DNA of 6,294 nt, from contig JASJAL010000352.1 of the NCBI GenBank assembly GCA_030067055.1, positions 1 to 6,294 on the forward strand, read 5' to 3'. The DNA comes from Kiloniellales bacterium (lineage in GTDB: Bacteria; Pseudomonadota; Alphaproteobacteria; Kiloniellales; JAKSBE01). The translations under genes were made by a program, and so were the position numbers. Below are positions 1 through 5,518 of the stretch, one piece after another (the stretch's first letter is position 1; the number at the start of each line of letters is the position of its first letter). The notes beneath the pieces are model-generated. The model saw nothing but the letters and a program-made list of their open reading frames with translations, did not search any database and had not been told where the DNA came from.

Positions 1-177
1 GCCGACTCCGCGGGCGGCCAGGACGCGGCCAATGATCTCGGGCAGGTCCAGGCGCTGCGCCAGTGCCAGAGCAAGCCGATCCTCTTCGAGTCGGGCCCGC
101 CAGCGCTTGCCGGAGAGCGACTCCTCGACGCCGAGGAAGGCTCGCGCAGAGGGCGCCGCGCGCTGGACCTCGGCCAC
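1..177 (-). CDS. recJ: RecJ single-stranded-DNA-specific 5'-3' exonuclease, N-terminal fragment
   Basis: RecJ degrades single-stranded DNA 5' to 3' in RecF-pathway recombination, base excision and mismatch repair. Only the first 59 codons are in the window; the frame is open to the left edge, so the DHH catalytic motifs are not visible. Recognition rests on the N-terminal signature of alphaproteobacterial RecJ: FLGVEESLSGKRWRARL at residues 14-30, then RLALALAQRLDLPEIIGRVL (34-53) and AARGVG at the edge. The start is a GTG at 177-175, 5 nt after the glpX stop; a GGGAG at 192-188 lies 10 nt upstream as a possible ribosome site. This tight spacing implies co-transcription and probable translational coupling with glpX. 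The family call is fairly sure from sequence plus the recalled alphaproteobacterial order hom-glpX-recJ; the exact start is less sure, because the frame stays open upstream into glpX. Confidence 0.82.
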   Translation of the reverse strand, partial: MAEVQRAAPSARAFLGVEESLSGKRWRARLEEDRLALALAQRLDLPEIIGRVLAARGVG

Positions 178-182
178 GGGGC

Positions 183-1184
183 TCAGACTCCCAGGGAATC
201 GTACCAGGTCTTGCGCTCGAAGTTGTGGACCGCTTCGACGGTCCGCACGGTGCCCGACTTCGAGCGCATGACGATGGAATGGGTCGAGGCGCCGCCCTGG
301 AAGCGCCGGACGCCCTTCAGCATGGTGCCGTCCGTGACGCCGGTCGCGGCGAACATGACGTTGCCGCTGGCCAGTTCGAGCAGGCCGTACTTGCGGTCGT
401 AGTCGGTGATGCCCCAGCGCTGCGCCCGGCCGCGCTCGTCCTCGTTGCGGAACACCAGGCGGCCCTGCATCTGGCCGCCGATGCAGCGCAGGGCGGCGGC
501 GGCCAGCACGCCTTCCGGCGCGCCGCCGATGCCCAGGTACATGTCGACGCCACTGTCCCGCACGGAGGTCGCGATCACGCCCGAGACATCGCCGTCGGAG
601 ATCAGCATGATCCGCGCCCCGGCATCGCGGATCTTGACGATGGCCTCGTTGTGACGCGGCCGATCCAGGACGCAGACCACCAGGTCCGAGACATCGACCC
701 GCTTCGCCTTGGCGAGCTCCGCCAGGTTCTTGCCGGGATCCTCGTCCAGGTCGACGACCTCGTCCGGCAAGCCGCCGCCGACGGCGATCTTGCTCATGTA
801 GACGTCGGGCGCATTCAGGAAGCCGCCGGACTCGGCCATGGCGATCACCGCCAAGGCGTTCTGGCCGCCCTTAGCGGTGATGGTGGTCCCCTCCAGCGGA
901 TCGAGCGCGATGTCGATCGGCGGGCCGCCGGCGCCGACCTTCTCGCCGATGTAGAGCATCGGCGCCTCGTCGCGCTCGCCCTCGCCGATCACGACCGTGC
1001 CGTCGATCTGCATGGTGCTGAGGGCCTGGCGCATGGCGTTGACGGCGGCCTGGTCGGCCGCCTTCTCGTCGCCCCGGCCCATCAGGCGCGACGCCGCCAG
1101 CGCCGCGGCTTCGGTGACCCGAACCACCTCCAGCGCCAGGTTGCGCTCCATGACCCCGTCTTCGGTGACTGATTGTCCGGGCAT
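183..1184 (-). CDS. glpX: Class II fructose-1,6-bisphosphatase GlpX
   Basis: This cytosolic enzyme hydrolyses fructose-1,6-bisphosphate to fructose-6-phosphate and phosphate (gluconeogenesis; in autotrophs also Calvin cycle, where some homologs act on sedoheptulose-1,7-bisphosphate). The protein is 333 aa, close to E. coli GlpX (about 336). Visible family motifs in order: RVTEAAALAASRLMGRGD (22-39), the metal-site segments GEGERDEAPM (67-76) and DPLEGT (95-100), FLNAPDVYMSK (122-132), DRPRHNEAI (174-182), SDGDVSG (196-202) and GIGGAPEGV (218-226). I chose the ATG at 1184 because AGGGAG (1198-1193) sits 8 nt upstream. A TTG at 1226 would add 14 residues without a good ribosome site, and an ATG at 1151 (MERNLALE) is nearer the conserved region but has a weak one. 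It lies 199 nt after hom and 5 nt before recJ. No catalytic residue appears missing. Whether it also serves as SBPase cannot be told here. Confidence 0.96.
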   Translation of the reverse strand: MPGQSVTEDGVMERNLALEVVRVTEAAALAASRLMGRGDEKAADQAAVNAMRQALSTMQIDGTVVIGEGERDEAPMLYIGEKVGAGGPPIDIALDPLEGTTITAKGGQNALAVIAMAESGGFLNAPDVYMSKIAVGGGLPDEVVDLDEDPGKNLAELAKAKRVDVSDLVVCVLDRPRHNEAIVKIRDAGARIMLISDGDVSGVIATSVRDSGVDMYLGIGGAPEGVLAAAALRCIGGQMQGRLVFRNEDERGRAQRWGITDYDRKYGLLELASGNVMFAATGVTDGTMLKGVRRFQGGASTHSIVMRSKSGTVRTVEAVHNFERKTWYDSLGV

Positions 1185-1211
1185 CCTTGGCTCTCCCTGC
1201 GGCGGCCTGCG

Positions 1212-1225
1212 TGCAATTGAATGCA
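1212..1225. promoter_or_regulatory. TGCA-N6-TGCA imperfect palindrome upstream of glpX
   Basis: Two TGCA tetramers flank a 6-nt spacer (ATTGAA), ending 28 nt before the chosen glpX ATG. Ten of 14 positions match the reverse complement. A spaced symmetrical site here could be an operator, but TGCA is self-complementary and the match is short, so chance is a real possibility. No regulator is named. Confidence 0.2.
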
Positions 1226-1244
1226 ACTCGGCCGCTCCGTCCCC

Positions 1245-1258
1245 ATGAGGTAGATCAA
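1245..1258 (-). promoter_or_regulatory. Possible degenerate Crp/Fnr-family box upstream of glpX
   Basis: Read on the minus strand the site is TTGATCTACCTCAT, compared with the Fnr-type consensus TTGAT-N4-ATCAA. The left half is perfect; the right half matches 3 of 5 (CTCAT). It lies 61-74 nt upstream of the glpX ATG, a reasonable place for an activator site, but no convincing -10/-35 pair was found beside it. Weak, listed so it can be scored with a proper matrix. Confidence 0.13.
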
Positions 1259-1261
1259 ACG

Positions 1262-1287
1262 GCGCTCAATGCAGACCGACTGAGCGC
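1262..1287. repeat. Perfect 7-bp inverted repeat in hom-glpX gap
   Basis: GCGCTCA (1262-1268) and TGAGCGC (1281-1287) are exact reverse complements around a 12-nt spacer. It may be an operator or an RNA hairpin in the glpX leader or in a hom-glpX read-through transcript. There is no T-run after it on the minus strand, so it is not a standard intrinsic terminator. Confidence 0.45.
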
Positions 1288-1300
1288 AAAGTGATCCGGC

Positions 1301-1320
1301 GCGCCTCTTGGCGTAGGCGC
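1301..1320. repeat. 6-bp GC-rich inverted repeat in hom-glpX gap
   Basis: GCGCCT (1301-1306) pairs with AGGCGC (1315-1320) around an 8-nt loop. In this GC-rich sequence such stems arise by chance. It is noted because it is one of three stems in the same 199-nt gap, which has no gene. Confidence 0.3.
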
Positions 1321-1360
1321 TTGCCTCCTTGACTCCTGCCGGATTCCCGCTGCGCCCACA

Positions 1361-1379
1361 AGTCCCCGATCAAGGGACT
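1361..1379 (-). terminator. Weak hairpin just after hom stop codon
   Basis: AGTCCC (1361-1366) and GGGACT (1374-1379) form a perfect 6-bp stem with a 7-nt loop, starting 4 nt after the hom stop. Downstream on the minus strand the sequence is TGTGGGC, without a U-tract, so it would be a poor Rho-independent terminator; it may instead protect the 3' end or attenuate read-through into glpX. The octamer CCGATCAA occurs at 1366-1373 (in the loop) and again at 1380-1387 over the hom stop, a 14-nt-spaced direct repeat. Confidence 0.3.
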
Positions 1380-1383
1380 CCGA

Positions 1384-2676
1384 TCAAAGTGCCTCGATGC
1401 GGATCAGCCGCGGCGCCTCGACCACCGTCTCGAGCTGGCCGATGCGGGCCAGGGCACGGCGCAGTCCGGCCTCCTGGGTCTCGTGCGTGGTCAGGACGAC
1501 GGGAACCGCCTCGTGCGGGTCCCGCCCCCGTTGGACCAGGGATTCGACGGAGATCGCCTCGTCGCGCAGGGCGGCGGAGACGTCGGCGATGACCCCGGGC
1601 CGGTCGACGCACATCAGGCGGATGTAATAGCAACCGACGTGCTGGACCATCGGCTGGGCCGGCAGCGCGGCAAGCCGGGTCGCGGGAATTCCGAAGGCCG
1701 GCAGGCGCAGGCCGCGCGCCAGGTCGACCAGGTCGGCGACCACCGCCGAGGCGGTCGGCCCGGCCCCGGCGCCGCGGCCCTCGGCGACGATGCTGTCGAC
1801 GAAGTCGCCCTCGGCGACCACGGCGTTGAAGACGCCCTCTACGCTGGCGATCGGCGTTTCCTTCGCCACCATGCAGGGGTGGACCCGCTGCTCGACCTTG
1901 CCGTCGATGCAGCGCGCCAGACCGAGCAGCTTGATCCGGTAGCCGAGCTGCTCGGCGAAATCGATGTCGGTGCTGGTGACGTTGCGGATGCCCTCGACGT
2001 AGACGCCGTCGAGGTCGACCTCGCAGCCATAGGCCAGGGCGGTCAGGATGGCGAGCTTGTGCGCGGCGTCGACTCCGTCGATGTCGAAGCCGGGATCGGC
2101 CTCGGCATAGCCGAGTTCCTGCGCCTCCTTGAGCACGCCGTCGAAGTCGCGGCCGGTCTCCCGCATCGTGGTCAGGATGTAGTTGCAGGTCCCGTTCAGG
2201 ATGCCGTAGATGCGATCGATCCGGTTGGCCGCCAGGCCCTCCCGCAGGGTCTTGATGATCGGGATCCCGCCGGCCACCGCCGCCTCGTAGGCCAGACCTG
2301 CGGACCCGGCCTCAGCCCGCGCCGCGAGCGCGCTGCCGTGGTGGGCCAGCAGGGCCTTGTTGGCGGTCACGACGTCGCGGCCCCGCTCGAGCGCGGCCTC
2401 GACCACCGCCTTGGCCGAGCCGTCAGCACCGCCGATCAGCTCGACGACGACGTCGACCTCGGGGGCCGCCGCCATGGCGACGGGATCGTCGAACCAGGCG
2501 AAGCCGGAGATGTCGACGCCCCGGTCCTTGCCGCGGTCGCGCGCCGACACCGCGACGACCTCCAGCGCGCGGCCGCAGCGCGCGGCGATCGGCTCGGCAT
2601 TGGCCTTCAGCAGGGACAAGACCCCGGCGCCGACGGTGCCGAGGCCGGCGACTGCGATTCTGAGCGGCCCGCTCAC
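1384..2676 (-). CDS. hom: Homoserine dehydrogenase with C-terminal ACT domain
   Basis: Cytosolic NAD(P)-dependent enzyme that reduces aspartate-4-semialdehyde to homoserine, the branch point toward threonine and methionine. It is 430 aa, the usual monofunctional length (no aspartokinase fusion). In order: Rossmann nucleotide-binding GLGTVGAG (11-18); VTANKALL (103-110); EAAVAGGIPI (131-140); substrate region NGTCNYIL (161-168); ADPGFDIDGVDAAHK (193-207), ending in the conserved Lys of the family active site; GAGAGPTASAVVADL (302-316); then an ACT domain from about 349 (YYIRLMCVDRPGVIADVS) to the C-terminus, which in this family typically gives threonine feedback inhibition. The start is GTG at 2676, with GGAAG (2689-2685) 8 nt upstream. 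It overlaps the alaC stop by 4 nt (GTGA), so translation is probably coupled. The gene is intact, with no unusual residues seen. Confidence 0.97.
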   Translation of the reverse strand: MSGPLRIAVAGLGTVGAGVLSLLKANAEPIAARCGRALEVVAVSARDRGKDRGVDISGFAWFDDPVAMAAAPEVDVVVELIGGADGSAKAVVEAALERGRDVVTANKALLAHHGSALAARAEAGSAGLAYEAAVAGGIPIIKTLREGLAANRIDRIYGILNGTCNYILTTMRETGRDFDGVLKEAQELGYAEADPGFDIDGVDAAHKLAILTALAYGCEVDLDGVYVEGIRNVTSTDIDFAEQLGYRIKLLGLARCIDGKVEQRVHPCMVAKETPIASVEGVFNAVVAEGDFVDSIVAEGRGAGAGPTASAVVADLVDLARGLRLPAFGIPATRLAALPAQPMVQHVGCYYIRLMCVDRPGVIADVSAALRDEAISVESLVQRGRDPHEAVPVVLTTHETQEAGLRRALARIGQLETVVEAPRLIRIEAL

Positions 2677-3893
2677 GACGCCAGCTTCCGCGGGTCTCCC
2701 GCTTCGGAGGCCGACCCGGCCGCCTTCAGGAAGGCCTTGATGTTGCGCAGCGCCTGGCGGATCCGCTGCTCGTTCTCGACCAGCGCCAGGCGGACGTAGC
2801 CTTCGCCGTACTCGCCGAAGCCGACACCAGGCGAGACCGCGACCTTGGCCTCGGTCAGCAATCGCTTGGAGAACTCGAGCGATCCGGCCTCGCTAAACGC
2901 CGGCGGCACCGGTGCCCAGGCGAACATGGTCGCCGGCGGACAGGGCACCTCCCAGCCGGCGGCGGCCAGGCCAGCGATCAGCACGTCGCGCCGCGACCGG
3001 TAGCGGCGGCGCATCTCCTCGACGCAGTCCTGCGGCCCGTTGAGCGCCGCCGTCGCCGCCACCTGGACCGGCGTGAAGGCGCCGTAGTCGACGTAGGACT
3101 TCACGCGTCCCAGAGCGGCGATCAGCTTGGGATTGCCGCTGCAGAAGCCGACCCGCCAGCCGGGCATGGAATAGGTCTTGCTGAGCGAGGTGAACTCGAC
3201 CGCGATCTCGCGCGCGCCCGGCACCTGCAGGATCGAGGGCGGCGGCGTCTCGTCGAAGTAGACCTCGGCGTAGGCGAGATCGGAGATGACGTAGATCCCG
3301 TGATGGCGGCAGAAATCGACGACCGCCGCGTAGAAGTCGAGCCCGACCACTTCGGCGGTCGGGTTGGCCGGGTAGTTGAGGACCACGGCCAGCGGCTTGG
3401 GAATCGAATGCCGGACCGCCCGCTCCAGCTGCTCCATCACGTCGAAGTCCGGGCCGACCGGCAGATGCCGGATTGCGCCGCCGGCGATGATGAAGCCGAA
3501 GGCGTGGATCGGATAGCTGGGATTGGGCACCAGGACGATGTCGCCCGGGCTGGTGATCGCCTGCGCCAGGTTCGCCAGGCCCTCTTTCGAGCCGAGAGTA
3601 ACGATGGTCTCGCGCTCCGGATCAAGGTCGACCCCGAAGCGGCGACCGTAGTAGGCGGCGACCGCGCGGCGCAGGCCCGGGATGCCACGCGACGTCGAGT
3701 AGCGATGCGCCCGCGGGTCGTTGATGGTCTCGACCAGCTTGGCGACCACGTGGGGCGGCGGCGGCTGATCGGGATTCCCCATGCCGAAGTCGATGATGTC
3801 CTCGCCCCGCGCCCGGGCCTCGGCCTTGAGGGCGTTGACCTCGGCGAAGACGTAAGGCGGCAGGCGCTTGATCCGGTGAAATTCCTGTTCCAT
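2673..3893 (-). CDS. alaC: AlaC-type class I/II PLP aminotransferase (glutamate-pyruvate family)
   Basis: A fold-type I aminotransferase, cytosolic. It closely resembles E. coli AlaC, which transfers the amino group of glutamate to pyruvate to make alanine; homologs are also annotated as LL-diaminopimelate or aspartate aminotransferase, so substrate is uncertain. At 406 aa it has the family length. Motifs: RIKRLPPYVF (7-16), IDFGMGNPD (34-42), YSTSRGIPGLR (65-75), GSKEG (101-105, phosphate-binding), VPNPSYPIH (122-130), NYPANPTA (173-180), SDLAY (204-208, Asp contacting the PLP nitrogen) and SLSKTYSMPGWRVGF (236-250), with Lys239 the Schiff-base lysine. Near the C-terminus, YVRLALVEN holds the carboxylate-binding Arg. 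The frame continues upstream to a TTG at 3992, but those 33 residues are low-complexity and unlike the family, so I use ATG 3893. No strong ribosome site precedes it. The 4-nt overlap with hom suggests a role near aspartate-family amino acids. Confidence 0.9.
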   Translation of the reverse strand: MEQEFHRIKRLPPYVFAEVNALKAEARARGEDIIDFGMGNPDQPPPPHVVAKLVETINDPRAHRYSTSRGIPGLRRAVAAYYGRRFGVDLDPERETIVTLGSKEGLANLAQAITSPGDIVLVPNPSYPIHAFGFIIAGGAIRHLPVGPDFDVMEQLERAVRHSIPKPLAVVLNYPANPTAEVVGLDFYAAVVDFCRHHGIYVISDLAYAEVYFDETPPPSILQVPGAREIAVEFTSLSKTYSMPGWRVGFCSGNPKLIAALGRVKSYVDYGAFTPVQVAATAALNGPQDCVEEMRRRYRSRRDVLIAGLAAAGWEVPCPPATMFAWAPVPPAFSEAGSLEFSKRLLTEAKVAVSPGVGFGEYGEGYVRLALVENEQRIRQALRNIKAFLKAAGSASEAGDPRKLAS

Positions 3894-3932
3894 CTCGGAT
3901 GGGGTCTGTTTCGCTCTGGCACAGGCCGCCGG

Positions 3933-3960
3933 CGGCGGCGCGGTGATACTAGCGCCGCCG
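3933..3960. promoter_or_regulatory. Perfect 9-bp G+C hairpin/operator upstream of alaC, with a -10-like loop
   Basis: CGGCGGCGC (3933-3941) and GCGCCGCCG (3952-3960) are exact reverse complements around the 10-nt spacer GGTGATACTA. On the minus strand the spacer begins TAGTAT (3951-3946), a plausible -10 hexamer, which would put transcription start near 3939 and a leader of about 46 nt before the alaC ATG at 3893. No good -35 lies 16-18 nt upstream, so an activator would be needed if this is the promoter. An arm-loop-arm layout that hides a -10 in the loop would fit an operator or supercoil-sensitive cruciform; as RNA it would be a very stable stem. Confidence 0.35.
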
Positions 3961-4014
3961 GGGCCGGGATGCAGCACCCGACTTTCGATCAAAGCGCGAC
4001 CGTTCTCCGAAAAG

Positions 4015-4045
4015 CCGAATCAAACTCTTGAGCCGTCAGCTTCGG
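4015..4045 (-). terminator. Marginal stem-loop after the DUF3291 gene
   Basis: On the minus strand CCGAA (4045-4041) can pair with TTCGG (4019-4015) across a 21-nt loop, followed by CTTTT (4014-4010 region). The stem is only 5 bp and the loop is long, so termination is doubtful. It is the best candidate in the 185-nt gap between the DUF3291 gene and alaC. Confidence 0.15.
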
Positions 4046-4078
4046 AAATGCCGTGAAGACTCCCAAACCGAGAGGGCG

Positions 4079-4579
4079 TCAGCTCCAGCCGACGCAATAG
4101 GGGTCCGGTCGCAGGTCGCGGTCGTCCGCCTCGGCACCGGGCGCCGGGAAGCGCTGCTTGAAGGTGAAGGCCTCGGGAGTCGGCCCCAGATCACGCAGGC
4201 GCTGGAGCCGGGCCAAGCCCGCCTCGACCGTCGGGACCTCGCCCGCCGGCAGCCACCACAGCACCTGAAAGGCGTCGGCGGGGCGCAGGAACCACTGGCG
4301 CCGTTGCGCCATGATGCCGGTGTGCGCGGAGCGATAGACGAAGTCGAAAAGGGCCTCCGCCGTCTCCCAGAGCGACAGGTTGACAATGAACCGCGGATCG
4401 TCGGTCACCTGGATCCCCGTGGCGTCGCCCGCCTCGTCCTGCAGCCGCCAGACGAAGCCGAGGCTCGCCTCGGCCAGGGCGTTGATCCGTTCAAGGTTGT
4501 CGACGAAGCCCTTCATGCGCGGATCCGCCAGATCGTAGAGGATCGTCCCGACATTCATCTGGGCCAGGTGGTGGCTCAT
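4079..4579 (-). CDS. DUF3291 domain protein, function unknown
   Basis: A 166-residue protein matching the DUF3291 family along nearly its whole length; no biochemical function is established for the family to my knowledge. Recognisable segments are HLAQMNVGTILYDLADPRM (4-22), FVDNLERINALAEASLGFVW (25-44), SLWETAEALFDFVYRSAH (69-86) and QVLWWLPAGEVPTVEAG (104-120), ending with PTPEAFTFKQRFP. The fold is probably a dimeric alpha/beta-barrel monooxygenase-like one, inferred from the size and the 'W-E-...-L-F-V-Y-R-S-x-H' style; catalysis is unproven. No signal peptide or membrane segment is seen, so it is cytosolic. The ATG at 4579 overlaps the stop of the lipoprotein gene (ATGA), and an AAGGAGA at 4590-4584 is an excellent ribosome site, so it is the second gene of that bicistron. 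The C-terminus DPYCVGWS is a little longer than the core domain. Confidence 0.88.
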   Translation of the reverse strand: MSHHLAQMNVGTILYDLADPRMKGFVDNLERINALAEASLGFVWRLQDEAGDATGIQVTDDPRFIVNLSLWETAEALFDFVYRSAHTGIMAQRRQWFLRPADAFQVLWWLPAGEVPTVEAGLARLQRLRDLGPTPEAFTFKQRFPAPGAEADDRDLRPDPYCVGWS

Positions 4580-5334
4580 CGCGTCTCCTTTCCGAGCGCT
4601 TGGGGCGGCGCCAGGCTGCGCTTGTCGTCGAACTCCTGGAAGATCGCGACCCGGCGGTTCCCCGCCGGGCCTGCCGGCGTGCCCTGGCGGTAGGTCGGCT
4701 CACGGTTCGTAAGGGCCTCGACGAGCAGACGGTCCGGGGCGACCCCCAGGCGTTCCAGCTCCGCGGCGACGCCCCTCGCCCGGTCCAGGGAGATCTGGAA
4801 GTCGGTCAGGCTCTGCTCCAGACCCGAGAGACCGGCAACTTCCTCGCTGGAGTGCCCGACGACGTGCAGATTGCCACCGCGGGTCCAGAACAGCTCGGCA
4901 ACCGAGCGCAGGACCTCCTGGTCCTGGGTATCGAGGCGGGCCGAGGCCTGGGGAAAGAAGATGTCGGCGACGTGCTGACGTCGTGCGTCGGTCCCGCCCC
5001 CGTCCGGTCCGCGGGGACCCGGGCCCTGCCCGGCAGCCAAGCGGTCGGCTTCGAGCGCGGACATGACTCTCGATCGCTCCTCAGGGGGCGTGAAGGCCGG
5101 CGGCCGGTCGGGCACGCTGGCGAGGTTCGGGAACTCCGCGCCTTCGAGCTCGGCCCGGGCGTCGGTGACGCTCTGAGGCCTCGGGATGTTGCCGGTCAGC
5201 TGGTCCGAGGTGCTGATCCCCTCGCCGGCACCGCAGGCGACGAGCCCGAGCCCCAGGCACCCCACCAGCAGGGTCCGGGACCAAAGGCCCGCTTGCCGTC
5301 CTATCGGAGTCTTGCCGGCAACCCTTCGCCGCAT
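4576..5334 (-). CDS. OmpA-family outer-membrane lipoprotein with a variant peptidoglycan-binding motif
   Basis: A predicted lipoprotein of 252 aa that should sit in the outer membrane facing the periplasm. The N-terminus has a basic stretch (MRRR, K8, R13, R20), a hydrophobic core TLLVGCLGLGLVA (21-33) and lipobox LVAC with lipidated Cys34. A linker follows with FPNLASVPDRPPAFTPPEER (68-87), then a Gly/Pro-rich segment (102-114). The OmpA-like domain spans about 121-235: IFFPQASARL (125-134), LHVVGHSSEE (156-165), SLDRARGVAAELERLGVAPD (182-201) and NRRVAIFQEF (226-235). In typical OmpA domains the first motif is GHTD, whose Asp contacts meso-diaminopimelate; here it is GHSS, while the partner Arg in SLDRAR is kept. 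I take the start ATG 5334, with AAAGG 5 nt and GAGGAG about 12 nt upstream. The frame extends to 5727, but that part is antisense to phaC. Neighbour downstream is DUF3291, overlapping by 4 nt. Confidence 0.88.
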   Translation of the reverse strand: MRRRVAGKTPIGRQAGLWSRTLLVGCLGLGLVACGAGEGISTSDQLTGNIPRPQSVTDARAELEGAEFPNLASVPDRPPAFTPPEERSRVMSALEADRLAAGQGPGPRGPDGGGTDARRQHVADIFFPQASARLDTQDQEVLRSVAELFWTRGGNLHVVGHSSEEVAGLSGLEQSLTDFQISLDRARGVAAELERLGVAPDRLLVEALTNREPTYRQGTPAGPAGNRRVAIFQEFDDKRSLAPPQALGKETR

Positions 5335-5403
5335 ACCAGCCTTTGTCTCCTCTTTACCTGCGCGCCCGGTTACACTAGGCAACGGGTTGGAAAGCGCCGA
5401 TCT

Positions 5404-5434
5404 CCCATTTATGTTGCAGTGCAGCATAAATGGG
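5404..5434. promoter_or_regulatory. 31-bp near-perfect palindrome upstream of phaC, candidate PhaR-type operator
   Basis: Two 15-nt arms around a single central G at 5419 match at 14 of 15 positions: CCCATTTATG (5404-5413) mirrors CATAAATGGG (5425-5434), and TGCA (5415-5418) mirrors TGCA (5420-5423); only 5414/5424 mismatch. The core, TTGCAGTGCAGC, read on the minus strand as CTGCACTGCAA, is one base from the CTGC-N3-GCAG pattern I recall for the PHA regulator PhaR in Rhodobacter. It overlaps the -35 and spacer of the phaC promoter candidate, where a bound repressor would block RNA polymerase. It may also affect the divergent lipoprotein gene, whose ATG is 70 nt away. The palindrome is seen; PhaR is inference. 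Confidence 0.7.
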
Positions 5435-5442
5435 GCTATACA
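5414..5442 (+). promoter_or_regulatory. phaC: Candidate sigma-70 promoter for phaC
   Basis: TTGCAG (5414-5419) and TATACA (5437-5442) are separated by exactly 17 nt. The -35 matches the consensus at 3 of 6 positions (the key TTG), the -10 at 4 of 6. Start of transcription would fall near 5449, giving a leader of about 70 nt to the phaC ATG at 5519. The -35 and most of the spacer lie inside the palindrome. Confidence 0.45.
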
Positions 5443-5518
5443 GCGCATGGCAAAGAGTCGCGGTCGGCTTAACGAAAAAACGCACAACGGCGACTGGCGG
5501 AACCATAAGGAAAGCGAC

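Noticed and set aside
63..1172. Long plus-strand open frame of 369 codons
   Set aside because: It is antisense to glpX, has an Arg/Ala/His/Gln-rich composition typical of reversed GC-rich codons, and matches no family I know.
1483..2799. Plus-strand open frame of 438 codons
   Set aside because: It is antisense to hom, which has every family motif. The translation is Asp/Gly/Arg-rich shadow sequence.
3894..3992. 33-residue N-terminal extension of AlaC from a TTG start
   Set aside because: Pro/Ala-rich, absent from the AlaC family as I know it, begins at a rare start codon and contains the 9-bp dyad.
3300..4031. Plus-strand open frame of 243 codons
   Set aside because: Antisense to alaC; no recognisable motifs or ribosome site.
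5396..5440. Near-identical peptides SPIYVAVQHKWG and SPIYAALQHKWE encoded on opposite strands
   Set aside because: This is only the consequence of translating the 31-bp palindrome in both directions. It is not evidence of a duplicated peptide or gene.
4600..5472. Plus-strand open frame of 290 codons
   Set aside because: Antisense to the lipoprotein gene, which has a clear signal peptide, lipobox and OmpA motifs.
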